A stretch of DNA of 64,000 nt from Enterococcus dispar ATCC 51266 (GCF_000406945.1 NZ_KE136354.1:1693249-1757248), one strand, 5' to 3'; numbered from the stretch's first letter, positions 1 through 9,139 are shown. Notes: generated from the letters alone by a model not told the origin. A program made the numbers and translations.

Positions 1-39
1 GTAGTTTTACCGTTACTCAATTTTTAAGAGTACAAAAAC
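1..39 (-). CRISPR. First (leader-proximal) CRISPR repeat, array continues off the left edge
   Basis: On the minus strand positions 39 to 4 read as a 36-nt repeat that begins GTTTTTGTACTCTT and ends GAGTAACGGTAAAAC. Its start and end resemble the S. thermophilus CRISPR1 repeat. It is followed by three bases of the first spacer before the window ends. Only one repeat is visible, so the array identity rests on three things: cas genes directly upstream, a matching anti-repeat in the tracrRNA at about 2414-2447, and the ATTTGAG leader motif abutting it. Confidence 0.93.
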
Positions 40-79
40 CTCAAATGGACGTCTCCATTCAAAAGTTCTTGGTTTTTGG
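40..79 (-). promoter_or_regulatory. CRISPR leader, 40 nt, ending in the ATTTGAG anchoring motif
   Basis: This is the whole gap between the csn2 stop and the first repeat. Read on the minus strand it ends in ATTTGAG (positions 46-40), directly against the repeat. That heptamer is the known leader-anchoring sequence that Cas1-Cas2 recognises in type II-A systems for polarised spacer acquisition. No separate array promoter is evident in the 40 nt, so the promoter may lie in csn2. Confidence 0.85.
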
Positions 80-1117
80 TCAATTATTAAGAAAATTGCA
101 CTCTAAATCATTCAATTTTTCATTATTTTGACATTGACGATTTAAAGTATCAATCCCTAATAACTCCTCTAACACTTTTAATAATACCATGTCCTTTTCT
201 TTTAAGTAAGGATTCTTAACCAAGCCAATATATGGAAAAATTCTAAACAAACTAGCAATAAAAACTTCATCTTTCAACGTAAATTCGCAAGGATAATGAC
301 GCGCAAAGGATTCTTTCAATATTTCAAATTCTGGTAATTGTTGATATCCTTGAAATAATAATACAGTTTCAGAAATATTGCGCTGATTGAATTCTAAATC
401 TAAATAATCTTCACTTAAAACAAATACAGACAATAATCCCGTTTCATCATTAATGGTTGAGAGTTGGCACAATAGATTTTGAAAAGCTTCACGTCCCATA
501 AAGGCGTTTGGATTATTAATCCATAACCATGTCATTTTTTGTGATTTTTTAATATGTGTAGCTAGTAATGCACAATAATCTCCTATTAATTGGTCAATAT
601 CCAACATTTCAAGTGGATAAGCTACATCTTCTTCAAAAAATCCCAGTTCTAAAAATATCTTCACCATATCTGCATAAGTTACACTTCTTAAAGCTGGAAC
701 AATATGGTTAAAATCTTCTGTCATATAATTTTGTAAGATGGCCTCTAAGCTCAAAAATTCATTGTTAAGCTGCTCCAACTGTCGCTGTATTGTAAAATTT
801 GATTCAGCCTCGCTAAGATAATGAGACATTAATGTATCTTTTTTTATACGACAGTTTTCTAATAAACTTTCTCGACAGTCTAAAAAGAACAAAGATAAGT
901 CTTTTGCTTTAACTTGTTTATCGTTACAAATAATTACAATTCCGTCATCACCATACACATTTTCTTCTAAGTCAGACAAAGACTTACCTGAGCTAAACCG
1001 TTTCAAGCCTCGATAAAGCTTCCATTTAATTTCATGATTTGAACCTAGAAAATATGTAATATGTTCTGCATTAAATGTTAAATATTTTTTATATTCGTAT
1101 TCCAGTTTCACCTCCAC
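80..1117 (-). CDS. csn2: Csn2, long form, type II-A spacer acquisition protein
   Basis: The 345-aa product is encoded last in the cas9-cas1-cas2-csn2 order that defines type II-A. Its length fits the long Csn2 variety found with S. thermophilus CRISPR1-type loci rather than the short form of about 220 aa. Csn2 is a DNA-end-binding ring protein required for spacer uptake with Cas1-Cas2-Cas9. I assign it by position, length and overall character; I see no single decisive motif. The annotated start is GTG, overlapping the cas2 stop by one base, which implies translational coupling. The array leader starts immediately after its stop. Confidence 0.85.
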   Translation of the reverse strand: MEVKLEYEYKKYLTFNAEHITYFLGSNHEIKWKLYRGLKRFSSGKSLSDLEENVYGDDGIVIICNDKQVKAKDLSLFFLDCRESLLENCRIKKDTLMSHYLSEAESNFTIQRQLEQLNNEFLSLEAILQNYMTEDFNHIVPALRSVTYADMVKIFLELGFFEEDVAYPLEMLDIDQLIGDYCALLATHIKKSQKMTWLWINNPNAFMGREAFQNLLCQLSTINDETGLLSVFVLSEDYLDLEFNQRNISETVLLFQGYQQLPEFEILKESFARHYPCEFTLKDEVFIASLFRIFPYIGLVKNPYLKEKDMVLLKVLEELLGIDTLNRQCQNNEKLNDLECNFLNN

Positions 1118-1440
1118 TAAATCACCACCATCTTATTGTTGCCAATTACTTCTTCTTGGTGACTTCGCTGTCCAACTAATAATTCCATTTCTTCAAACTG
1201 CTTTTCGCTAACATAAAGTAACCGAATTTCGCCGACTGGGGGAACCATACGTTTTAAAATAGTTTCAAATTTTTTTCCCGCTGATCGATTTGGAACTGCA
1301 CGATAATAAATTGAATATTGTAACATCACAAACCCATTGGATAATAATTCTTTACGAAACATTCTATATTGCCGCTGCTCTTTTTTGGTTTCCACCGGTA
1401 AATCAAACATACATAAGATTCTCATCTGCTGATACCTCAT
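1117..1440 (-). CDS. cas2: Cas2, CRISPR integrase subunit
   Basis: A 107-aa protein with the Cas2 N-terminal strand MRILCMFDLPVET, in which the Asp of FDLP is the conserved acidic residue of the ferredoxin-like fold. Cas2 bridges two Cas1 dimers in the spacer integration complex. The start overlaps the cas1 stop in an ATGA arrangement; a second Met five residues later is a possible alternative start. The stop touches the csn2 start. Length is normal for the family. Confidence 0.95.
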   Translation of the reverse strand: MRYQQMRILCMFDLPVETKKEQRQYRMFRKELLSNGFVMLQYSIYYRAVPNRSAGKKFETILKRMVPPVGEIRLLYVSEKQFEEMELLVGQRSHQEEVIGNNKMVVI

Positions 1441-2342
1441 CTTCCCACCTCAATAAAGTCATTCAACGCTATGTTATGAATAGCTTTTTCGTTACGATCG
1501 TTCATGGCTTTAACAAAACTATTAACGTATTTTAGCATTACTTGATCAACTGTACTTTTAGTTGATTTATACTGCATTGGTTGATGTAAAAATTCAATAA
1601 TTTTTAGTCTTGATTGATAAGATAAATAATTAAATTGTGACAAGATTTCTTTATCAATCCAGTAATCCATAAGTGGCCTAAAAGGTTCCATTAAATCATC
1701 AACTAGATTAAAAGAATTATATTCATTGCAATGAAATACTCCCAACATTGTCATGAGACCTTGTCCTACAGTTAATCTTGCAATTGCAGCTCGAATAACG
1801 GCGTAGCCATAATTCATTGCAATATTAGCTAAATCATCAGTATCCCTTGTAAATTCCATCCCATATAACGAATTAAAATAAACTTTTGCAACGTGCCCTT
1901 CACGATTTGTTTCATCTCCTGGTTTTAACTGTTGGTACATTCCAATCATTATATCTAAACGGTTATCATCTATTCCTTTATATTTTGCAAATTGAATTTG
2001 ATTTGAAATTTTTTGTCCGACGATATTCTGCCACATAAGTTGTTTAATCGCATCATCCCAAGTTAACTGTTCCTGTGATCTCTTTCCGCATCGATGATAG
2101 TTTCCATAATTCAAAAATAGCCCCGTTGGCAGATACTTATTATCACAAACGATCAACGCAATATTATATTTGCTAAACCGTGCAAGTAAATTTGTTGTAA
2201 TAGTGGCGTTACTTTCAATAATCACCATACTAATATCGGCTAATGGAATATGATATTTTTGTCCTTTTTTCAGAATTTCAAGATTATCTAACTTCAAATT
2301 CAAGCTGTCACTTTCTTTAATATGTACAATCCGCCACGTCAT
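1437..2342 (-). CDS. cas1: Cas1, CRISPR integrase catalytic subunit
   Basis: A 301-aa Cas1 of type II length. The metal-binding triad is visible as Glu148 (NREGH segment), His204 (GVFHCNEY) and Asp216/Glu219 (LVDDLMEP). Cas1 catalyses integration of protospacers at the leader end of the array together with Cas2. The start is preceded by a GGAGG site that lies just after the T-run of the tracrRNA terminator. Transcription of cas1-cas2-csn2 must therefore either read through that terminator from cas9 or start in this short gap; I see no clear separate promoter. Confidence 0.96.
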   Translation of the reverse strand: MTWRIVHIKESDSLNLKLDNLEILKKGQKYHIPLADISMVIIESNATITTNLLARFSKYNIALIVCDNKYLPTGLFLNYGNYHRCGKRSQEQLTWDDAIKQLMWQNIVGQKISNQIQFAKYKGIDDNRLDIMIGMYQQLKPGDETNREGHVAKVYFNSLYGMEFTRDTDDLANIAMNYGYAVIRAAIARLTVGQGLMTMLGVFHCNEYNSFNLVDDLMEPFRPLMDYWIDKEILSQFNYLSYQSRLKIIEFLHQPMQYKSTKSTVDQVMLKYVNSFVKAMNDRNEKAIHNIALNDFIEVGR

Positions 2343-2364
2343 ATTTGTACCTCCAAAAAGTAAT

Positions 2365-2462
2365 AAAAAAACCCACTCTGAAAACAGAGTGGGAAATTCG
2401 GCATAAAGCCTTATTTTTGTAGATTCTTAAAAATTGAATAACGGTAGCAAGCCGTCGCTTGC
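2365..2462 (-). ncRNA. tracrRNA of the type II-A locus
   Basis: Reading the minus strand from about 2462 there is a 6-bp self hairpin (2462-2447), then an anti-repeat at about 2447-2414. The anti-repeat pairs with the CRISPR repeat in two blocks separated by a bulge: TAACGGTA and TCTTAAAAATTGA on one side, TTTTTGTA on the other. Next come an AAGGCTTTATGCCGAA nexus hairpin (about 2412-2397) and a 9-bp terminator stem (CCCACTCTG/CAGAGTGGG, 2393-2372) with seven Ts. This matches the repeat:anti-repeat, nexus and terminator plan of St1Cas9-type tracrRNAs. Total is roughly 97 nt. Confidence 0.93.
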
Positions 2463-2468
2463 ATAATT

Positions 2469-2497
2469 ATCTTACCAAGATAGCGATTACATGTCAA
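2469..2497 (-). promoter_or_regulatory. tracrRNA promoter, TTGACA-17-TAAGAT
   Basis: On the minus strand a perfect -35 TTGACA (2497-2492) is followed after exactly 17 bp by TAAGAT (2474-2469). The predicted start is near 2462, where the tracrRNA begins. The -35 lies inside the last codons of cas9. Confidence 0.85.
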
Positions 2498-5400
2498 GAA
2501 TATCACTTGGTTCTTTTTCTCCGTTTTCAATATAAGTATTTCCCAACTCATCGGTATTTAGTTTTAAAATTTTATAGCCTTTTTTTGCAAATTTCTTTAC
2601 AAATTGGCCGTTAGGTGTCACAGTTCCGTAAAAACTTACTTTTTCTTTTCCATCAAATTTGGTTTTATCTATTGGTTTAAGTTCTACGTACCCTTTTTGT
2701 GCTGGTAAAGTTCTTGACGAAAATAATAAATCTAAATTTTCTCCCAATTCATTTGTAACTTTTATTCGATCACCACGATATAATGAAAATAGAAATTTCG
2801 AGCCTTCAGAAATCTCCTCCTCCTGCTTTATTTCTTCATAGCGTACTTTTGGAACTCCGTATTTTCCATTTTTACCAAATTTTAAATCTGAATATTTTAA
2901 TCCCATAATCTCGTATTCTTGATTTTCTTCGTTAAAATATACATCTGTACGCCACGGTTTCAGAGATTGTAAAATAACCTTTTTATTTTTAGCATTGTCA
3001 GGCGTAACATCTATTGATGAACCTAATTTTGAATCATAGTATTTTAATGATTTAACAGCAGGGCCATTATTTTTTTTCGCAAATTTAGTTACAAAACCAT
3101 TGTCTTTGCGATAGAGTTCAAAGGGACTTATTTTTTGAACGTCTACTTTTCCATTATCTTGCACAACTTCGATTGATTCGGGATACTCCGCTACAATTTT
3201 TTCTAATTTTTCAAAAGTTTTAGGATCAATTCGCGCCATTAAAAATTTAGCTTTATCTTTATTGTAAATTTTTTTAAAGCTAACATACCCCTCTAGACTA
3301 TATATATCTTTAATTGTTCCCAATACATAATCTGTTTCTTCTTTATCTTTCCCAACTTTTGCTTTACGGGTTGTATAAATTGTCGCATCACTTACTTTTC
3401 GATTTTTCTTTTTATCAACTTGATGTCTAAATTTGATATCTTTTTTTACTTTTGGTATCTGTTCTAAAAATTTTGCATAAGGTAATTCATATACATCAGC
3501 CTCGTAATCGTGATCTGTAATAATTTCTCCTGTTTTAATATCAATAACATTTTCTCCAACTTTATTTGGAATAATTGAAGCGCCTTTTTCCCACAAATTT
3601 AACATTGGAGATACCGCAATGACAGCAGCATCGACGGCATGATGATGATGTGTATCTCTCGATTTATTGATATTCCATTTTTCACGTAGTTTACTCGTAA
3701 ATTTTCCTCTTATTACTGTAACTTTAGTGTCTAATTGCTTAGCTTTCACAAATTGCTGCAATTCATTTAAAACTACTCTAGAAGCATAGCGTGTATCTAC
3801 TAGATTACGTTCAATAAACCGTTTACGTACTTCCAAGTCGTTAAGATTTTCAGTGAAAAGTAAATTACGCTTTTTTGCACTTGAAATTCGGTTATTATTT
3901 TTCAACATGGCATTCATTGCTTGAAAACCTTGCCCATGACCAGCATTAAAGAAGGCATATGGTGTTTGTTTATCTTTTTGTCGATTCATTTCCGCAAGAC
4001 ACAAGACTTTATTATTCATACCATCATCAAAAGAAACAGATAATGGGATCACGTGATCTATATCAGTAAAGTGATCATCACGAAAGACTCTTTCAGCTGG
4101 CATTGCTTTCCCAGAGTACAAACATCGTCCCATTTGCTGATACCAAAGACGTACTTTACTTCGAAACTTTTTCGATTGACGATATTTTGCAATCACTTCA
4201 GCTTCACTTTTACCAGATTCCATGATGAAATTTTTAAGTGCTGCATCTTTTTCTTTTTCGTTGTCTTTTTGAAATTTCACATAATCACGTCGCGCTTTGT
4301 CTTCATCATCTTCTCTTGGCATTTCAATTACAACATACGCAATATTAGGATATTTTTTTAGTAATGTATTGAAAAGTTTCATGGTTTGACGCGTAGATTT
4401 CCGTACAACTGGATTGTATAGATTTTCCAATAGTGCTTCACTGTCAATTTTATTCTTTCCAACATAGTTACGCTGATCTTTTTTCATTAAGCCCATCTCA
4501 GTTAAGATAGTCATCTGTTCTTTGTTAGTTTCCAGTAACTCTGGTATTAGAATTTTCATTGTCTTGTAGGAAAAGCGATGCCATTTTTGATTAGTACTTA
4601 ATGTAAAAGCATTTTTATTTTCAATAATCAGATTAATTAGCTGTTGATCCAAAATTTTGTATTTATTCGCTAAATTATCCGTTAAAATACGACGAATCTC
4701 GCCATTTTCTGTATTTAAGCTTAATGCATCCCCAAGTTCGTCAAGTAATTGTGATGGCCACTCATTTATTTCATATCCTAATTCAAGAAACACTTTTCGA
4801 ATTTTGCGATAGACAGCCATGTTATGAATTTCTGACTTTCCATCACGGTTAATGCGATAGCGACTGATTTGCTCAACCGTTACACCAGCTGTTTTAGCAA
4901 TCAACTTCATCATATTGACACTTTTTTCAGTTGTTTTTAATTCCATGATAATTTTTTCTTTTTGCTGCTTAGTCAATTTTCCGGTCTCGGTATCATCAAT
5001 TGCCAAGTTGTTTAAATCGTTTAAAAGATTGTAGACCTGTGCCGTATAGGAATTTCCCGCCGCTCGAAATTCATCTGGAAATATCTTATCTTTCCCAATT
5101 AAAATCGAAAATAGATTTTGTAGCGTTGTACCATCTGTCCGGTAAATACCATAATCTGTTCGCGATTTTTCTGAACCGGGTCCAATAAAGTAGTCTCGTT
5201 TACGACTGATAAAATCCGTAACTTGATTAATAAACGTCTCGTTAATTTCTGGATAAAATTCTTGTTGTGTGTACAATATTTGTTGCGCCTCATCCACGTA
5301 AGCATGGTTTGGAAAGACGTTTAGTAACACATCATTTTCGTCAATTGCGATTTGACCTCTAACCTTATGAAATTTTTTTAAACGCTGGAATTGAATTTCT

Positions 5401-5852
5401 GCTGGCGTTTTTTCTTTCAACAATTTCTGATTCTTTTTCACCCCTTCTTTATAACTGCCAGTGGTTCCTTCTTCTTCAATATCACCCAAGTCATAACTGA
5501 CACCGCGACGTTTTACGATATGAAGTAAAGCTAATGCAATTTCTTCTTTTGATAATTTTTCCGTTAAACCTTTCACACGAATTTCATAAGGGTTTTCATT
5601 TAGCAATTCTCCATTGTATGTAAAACTTTGTTCTTTTAAATATTTTTTCAAATCGCTGATTCTATTTTTTCGACGACGCAGCAGTCTGCGACTTTGCCTA
5701 AAATTCCGTCGTTCTTCATTTTTTGCTGCTGAAGCACCTGAAAAAAGACTAACGCCACTTTCTAAAATTCGTCCTGATTTAGTAGCGACAACACTCCATC
5801 CGACACTTGAAATTCCAATATCAAATCCTATATTTACTTCTGTCCTATCCAA
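2487..5852 (-). CDS. cas9: Cas9, type II-A RNA-guided endonuclease (St1Cas9-like)
   Basis: At 1121 aa it is the length I recall for S. thermophilus CRISPR1 Cas9, and long stretches resemble it. RuvC-I is FDIGISSVGW with Asp11, followed by the arginine-rich bridge helix near 50-63. RuvC-II is YVVIEMPRE with Glu510. HNH is TDIDHVIPLS with Asp599/His600 and Asn623. RuvC-III is HHHHAVDAA with His738 and Asp741. All catalytic residues are present, so both strands should be cut. The start is TTG with GAGGAGG eight bases upstream. It uses the tracrRNA encoded just downstream and the repeat at the window edge. The PAM cannot be read from this window. Confidence 0.97.
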   Translation of the reverse strand: MDRTEVNIGFDIGISSVGWSVVATKSGRILESGVSLFSGASAAKNEERRNFRQSRRLLRRRKNRISDLKKYLKEQSFTYNGELLNENPYEIRVKGLTEKLSKEEIALALLHIVKRRGVSYDLGDIEEEGTTGSYKEGVKKNQKLLKEKTPAEIQFQRLKKFHKVRGQIAIDENDVLLNVFPNHAYVDEAQQILYTQQEFYPEINETFINQVTDFISRKRDYFIGPGSEKSRTDYGIYRTDGTTLQNLFSILIGKDKIFPDEFRAAGNSYTAQVYNLLNDLNNLAIDDTETGKLTKQQKEKIIMELKTTEKSVNMMKLIAKTAGVTVEQISRYRINRDGKSEIHNMAVYRKIRKVFLELGYEINEWPSQLLDELGDALSLNTENGEIRRILTDNLANKYKILDQQLINLIIENKNAFTLSTNQKWHRFSYKTMKILIPELLETNKEQMTILTEMGLMKKDQRNYVGKNKIDSEALLENLYNPVVRKSTRQTMKLFNTLLKKYPNIAYVVIEMPREDDEDKARRDYVKFQKDNEKEKDAALKNFIMESGKSEAEVIAKYRQSKKFRSKVRLWYQQMGRCLYSGKAMPAERVFRDDHFTDIDHVIPLSVSFDDGMNNKVLCLAEMNRQKDKQTPYAFFNAGHGQGFQAMNAMLKNNNRISSAKKRNLLFTENLNDLEVRKRFIERNLVDTRYASRVVLNELQQFVKAKQLDTKVTVIRGKFTSKLREKWNINKSRDTHHHHAVDAAVIAVSPMLNLWEKGASIIPNKVGENVIDIKTGEIITDHDYEADVYELPYAKFLEQIPKVKKDIKFRHQVDKKKNRKVSDATIYTTRKAKVGKDKEETDYVLGTIKDIYSLEGYVSFKKIYNKDKAKFLMARIDPKTFEKLEKIVAEYPESIEVVQDNGKVDVQKISPFELYRKDNGFVTKFAKKNNGPAVKSLKYYDSKLGSSIDVTPDNAKNKKVILQSLKPWRTDVYFNEENQEYEIMGLKYSDLKFGKNGKYGVPKVRYEEIKQEEEISEGSKFLFSLYRGDRIKVTNELGENLDLLFSSRTLPAQKGYVELKPIDKTKFDGKEKVSFYGTVTPNGQFVKKFAKKGYKILKLNTDELGNTYIENGEKEPSDILDM

Positions 5853-6023
5853 TTTTTAGTCCTCCTCAACAATTTGTTAACGCTTACTTAATTTTATCAG
5901 ATTATCCTTCAATTTTCATTTTAAACCACTACTTTGTTATATTTATCTTCTTTACTACCCTATCATTTCACTCAAATTCAATTTCATGATAAGTTTAAAA
6001 AAAGAACATTTTAAGGAGGATGA
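5853..6023. promoter_or_regulatory. Divergent promoter region of cas9 and the aldo-keto reductase
   Basis: A 171-bp A+T-rich gap with a GAGGAGG site for cas9 on the left and AAGGAGG for the reductase on the right. Several weak -10-like hexamers occur on both strands but none has a convincing -35, so I do not place a promoter. Confidence 0.4.
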
Positions 6024-6866
6024 ATGATGACTGTACCAAATTTTGTTTTAAATGACGGGAATTATATCCCCGCTCTTGGTTTTGGAACTTATAAAATTCG
6101 TGGCGACCATGGGATGCAACAAATTTTAAGTGCTATTCACGATGGCTATCGTGCCCTTGATACTTCGACAAACTACGATAATGAAGGAATTGTAGGTGAG
6201 GCAGTGCGCCGTTCTGGCATTCCCCGTGCAGAATTTTTTATCACTTCAAAATTACCGGGAAAATACCATCACTACGACGATGCACTGTTGTCTATTCAAG
6301 AATCTTTACGGCGGATGGGGTTAGCGTATTTTGATCTTTTCTTAATTCACTGGCCATTGCCAAAACGTGGTCTTTATTCTGAAGCTTGGCAAGCGTTGGT
6401 AGCCGCTCAAAAATTGGGACTTATCCGTTCAATTGGTGTTTCAAATTTTGAACCCGAACATTTAGATAAAATCATCAGTGATACAGGTGTCACCCCTGCC
6501 GTTAATCAAATTGAATTACATCCTTATTGGACACAAGAAAAAATGGTAGCAGAAAATAAAAAACGCGGTATTACAACAGAGGCTTGGAGCCCTTTGGGTC
6601 GCGCCAGCGCATCATTAAAAGAACCTTTGATTCAAGATTTAGCAAAAAAATACCATAAAAATGCTGGTCAAATTATTTTACGTTGGCACCATGAACGTGG
6701 GATTGTTCCTATTCCTAAAGCAAGTTCACTAACGCATCAACGTTTAAACTTGGATATTTTTGATTTTGCTTTAATGCCAAATGAAATTGAGGCGATTACG
6801 GCACTAAATAAAGCCGATGGCCGCATTAACGATCAAGATCCTAACGAATACGAAGAATTTGAATAA
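6024..6866 (+). CDS. Aldo-keto reductase, 2,5-diketo-gluconate reductase type
   Basis: A 280-aa NADPH-dependent carbonyl reductase of the AKR superfamily. The TIM-barrel signature GFGTYKI is near residue 20. The catalytic tetrad is visible as Asp46 (RALDTS), Tyr51 (NYDNE), Lys76 (TSKLPG) and His109 (LIHWPLP). The cofactor-binding segment IPIPKASSLTHQRLN is near residue 230. The substrate cannot be inferred. It stands alone, transcribed away from cas9, with AAGGAGG before two consecutive Met codons (either may be the start), and it ends at a shared terminator. Confidence 0.93.
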   Translation: MMTVPNFVLNDGNYIPALGFGTYKIRGDHGMQQILSAIHDGYRALDTSTNYDNEGIVGEAVRRSGIPRAEFFITSKLPGKYHHYDDALLSIQESLRRMGLAYFDLFLIHWPLPKRGLYSEAWQALVAAQKLGLIRSIGVSNFEPEHLDKIISDTGVTPAVNQIELHPYWTQEKMVAENKKRGITTEAWSPLGRASASLKEPLIQDLAKKYHKNAGQIILRWHHERGIVPIPKASSLTHQRLNLDIFDFALMPNEIEAITALNKADGRINDQDPNEYEEFE

Positions 6867-6870
6867 AAAG

Positions 6871-6927
6871 ACACCTGCTTGTTACCTCGGTTTACTCCAA
6901 ACCAAGTTAACTTGCAGGTGTTTTTTT
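6871..6927. terminator. Bidirectional terminator between the reductase and HAD genes
   Basis: Arms ACACCTGC (6871-6878) and GCAGGTGT (6914-6921) close a stem with an inner hairpin. T-rich tracts follow on both strands, serving the two convergent genes. Confidence 0.8.
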
Positions 6928-7711
6928 ATTGCACTAATCCTAATTTCTGACAGGCCAGCCAAATACCGTCTTCTCCAACTTTATCGGTGACAAATTTTGC
7001 TTTTTCTTTTAAAGCATCACAGGCATTTCCCATTGCAATTGGGTATCCAACTGCATCAAACATTGCCAAATCATTTTCTTCATCCCCGAAGGCCAACGCT
7101 TCTTCTGGTTTAATGTTTAATTTTTCCAGTATTTCATGAACTCCAGTTGCTTTTGATACGTGGGATAAATGTACGTCCATTACCACTGGTGCAACTTTTT
7201 CTGCAACTAGTAATTCACTTTCTAATTGAATATTTTTACGATCTTCTAGACGAACAATTAATTGGATGACATCTGGTGGTAAACTTTTGATATCTGCGAC
7301 ATACTCGATATATTTTGCAGCAGCATCTTCTGTCGCCACTTTTTTACTGGTCGCCAAAAAACGCTCTGGCGTTTCAATAATATAGCGGATTTGTTGGCGG
7401 TCAAATTCCAGCATTGTTTCTTTTAAGAGTGAATGTGCAATTGGATGACAGGCCACTTCTTTTCCTTTGTACAAAACTTGTGTGCCGTTGGAGGCAACTA
7501 AACTTTCAACACCTAATTTAGAGGCAAATTCTCGCAACATTAAATGATTGCGCCCTGAAGCAATCACAGGTTCAATCCCATTTTGTTTTAGTTGACGCAA
7601 TGCTTCTTTAGCAGATAAAGGAATTCTTTCCAAAATGCTTAAATCATGGGGTAATGTATTATCTGCTAATGTACCATCAATATCAAAAAATGCAATTTTA
7701 AATTGTGTCAT
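6926..7711 (-). CDS. Cof-type HAD phosphatase
   Basis: A cytosolic HAD-superfamily phosphatase (about 261 aa) of the Cof/YidA class, which typically act on sugar phosphates or phosphorylated cofactors. Motif I is FFDIDGTLAD with the nucleophile Asp. Motif II is in ASGRN. The motif III/IV region is near the C terminus (AFGDEENDLAMFDAVG). I place the start at the ATG 7711-7709, preceded by AGAGGGA. A longer frame open to 7816 would run back through the terminator of the upstream gene, so it is rejected. Substrate unknown. Confidence 0.9.
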   Translation of the reverse strand: MTQFKIAFFDIDGTLADNTLPHDLSILERIPLSAKEALRQLKQNGIEPVIASGRNHLMLREFASKLGVESLVASNGTQVLYKGKEVACHPIAHSLLKETMLEFDRQQIRYIIETPERFLATSKKVATEDAAAKYIEYVADIKSLPPDVIQLIVRLEDRKNIQLESELLVAEKVAPVVMDVHLSHVSKATGVHEILEKLNIKPEEALAFGDEENDLAMFDAVGYPIAMGNACDALKEKAKFVTDKVGEDGIWLACQKLGLVQ

Positions 7712-7780
7712 CTCGTCCCTCTTTTCATTTTTGTCTTCTCTTAATTTTAGCAGTTCATAAAAGAGATTACACTGCCAAAT

Positions 7781-7818
7781 AAAAAAAGATTGAAGAGCAG
7801 CAATACTACTCTTCAATC
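7781..7818 (-). terminator. Terminator of the coiled-coil protein gene
   Basis: Perfect 10-bp stem GATTGAAGAG / CTCTTCAATC (arms 7788-7797 and 7809-7818) followed on the minus strand by seven Ts (7787-7781), five bases after the stop of the gene ending at 7823. Confidence 0.9.
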
Positions 7819-7822
7819 TATC

Positions 7823-9127
7823 TTATTGTTTCGCAGAACCATTACCATGCCCTGGAGTATAATTTGCGGCTTGCGCTACCGTAATTAAACTAAAGTTATC
7901 TGGATTTTTTACTTGACCATAAGTTTTACCACTTTCTACTTTTAAAAATTTATATCCACTGGGCGCTTGGTGCCACCCGCCAGATGTTGGAATAGCCGTA
8001 GGGGTGTCATTATTTGAAGGGGTGTTCACAACTGTTTGCGCCTGCGCTTCTTTTTGGCGTTCTGCTTTTTCTTGTGCTTCTTTTACCGCCTTAAGTTCGG
8101 CTGCTTTTTTTCGAGCAGCGGCTTCTGCTGCAAGCTGTTTTGCTTTTGCCTGACGTTCATTACTTACTTTAAAGGAGCTATCGTAATTGGTTTTCAGGGT
8201 AGTATAGCTGTTACTTAAGTCACCAGGTCGATAATTTTTTAAGCTTAAGGAATCACTTAGTGCAGTTCTAACTTGATTGAGTTCTATTTTCTCGTCAGAA
8301 TTCAAATCTCCTTTGGCTAATAATTCATTTGTTGCTTTAATCAATTCCCGCGCAATTTTTTCATTTTCTTTAAAATCTTGTTCCGTAGCAGTGGCACGAC
8401 TTTGTAAAGTTGTCACGATATTTTGGGAATTGTCACGATGGCTTTTTAAGACATGCAAATCGTTGGCGTCTTTAAAATATTTTTCATTTTCCTTTTGTAA
8501 TGTAGCCAATTCTGTCTTATCTGTTTTGGTTAAGAATTTATGATTTTGCAACGTTTTGACTGTCTTATTATCTTCTTTTAAGTTAGCTACAAAATCTAGC
8601 ATTTCTGCTTGATTCTCTTTCATTTCTGCTGCTAATTTTTCTGTCTTGGTCGCTAACGTTCGGACAGGTTCCACCTTTTGCGGTGAACTAATTTCAGTTA
8701 ATTCATCGGTTAAGACAGCAACGCGTTTTTCATCATCATCTGTAATAAAGGGCTCTTGGCTTTTTTCTTTTAAGTCAGCCAAATCTGCTGTTACAGTATC
8801 ATATTCTTGTGCCGCTACTTTGGCTTCTTTTTTGATCAACCTTAAGTGAACTTTATGTAACAATTTTTCTTGTTGCTTTATTTTTTCTTGAAGTTTACTA
8901 CGATTTTCACTGGTTTTTACTTTTGCAAAGGTTGTGACAGTTTGCTGCAATTCTTTTTTATCTGGAGGTGTAATAAATTCAGAGTTAAGTGCTTGTTGTA
9001 CTTTTTGTTCTTGTTTCGCTTGTGTATCATAAACAGTTTGATATGCATCAGTATTTAAACCGGTTGCAACTAAACCCGTACTCATAAAAGCTAGCACTAC
9101 ACCTAAAACATCCCGTTTTAACTTCAT
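7823..9127 (-). CDS. Secreted or membrane-anchored coiled-coil protein
   Basis: 434 aa, not recognised as a named family. A short basic N terminus and a hydrophobic stretch (about residues 6-24) suggest a signal peptide or anchor; there is no lipobox Cys and no LPXTG. Residues 30-350 are charged and helical, rich in Lys, Glu, Gln and Leu, with an Ala/Lys/Glu run near 325-360 typical of coiled coil. A low-complexity Pro/Thr/Asn/Ser linker follows near 370-385. Then comes a compact C-terminal module of about 50 residues (GWHQAPSGYKFLKVESG to TPGHGNGSAKQ) that may be a cell-wall or surface module. It lies 12 bp downstream of a two-TM protein gene and probably shares its transcript. Confidence 0.7.
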   Translation of the reverse strand: MKLKRDVLGVVLAFMSTGLVATGLNTDAYQTVYDTQAKQEQKVQQALNSEFITPPDKKELQQTVTTFAKVKTSENRSKLQEKIKQQEKLLHKVHLRLIKKEAKVAAQEYDTVTADLADLKEKSQEPFITDDDEKRVAVLTDELTEISSPQKVEPVRTLATKTEKLAAEMKENQAEMLDFVANLKEDNKTVKTLQNHKFLTKTDKTELATLQKENEKYFKDANDLHVLKSHRDNSQNIVTTLQSRATATEQDFKENEKIARELIKATNELLAKGDLNSDEKIELNQVRTALSDSLSLKNYRPGDLSNSYTTLKTNYDSSFKVSNERQAKAKQLAAEAAARKKAAELKAVKEAQEKAERQKEAQAQTVVNTPSNNDTPTAIPTSGGWHQAPSGYKFLKVESGKTYGQVKNPDNFSLITVAQAANYTPGHGNGSAKQ

Positions 9128-9139
9128 ATTTACTCCTTT

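Noticed and set aside
2659-5859. Plus-strand open frames opposite cas9
   Set aside because: Antisense shadows of a well-supported gene, with no ribosome sites or recognisable products.
7712-7816. Upstream extension of the HAD phosphatase frame by 35 codons
   Set aside because: It would translate through the terminator of the upstream gene, while a good ribosome site sits before the ATG at 7711.
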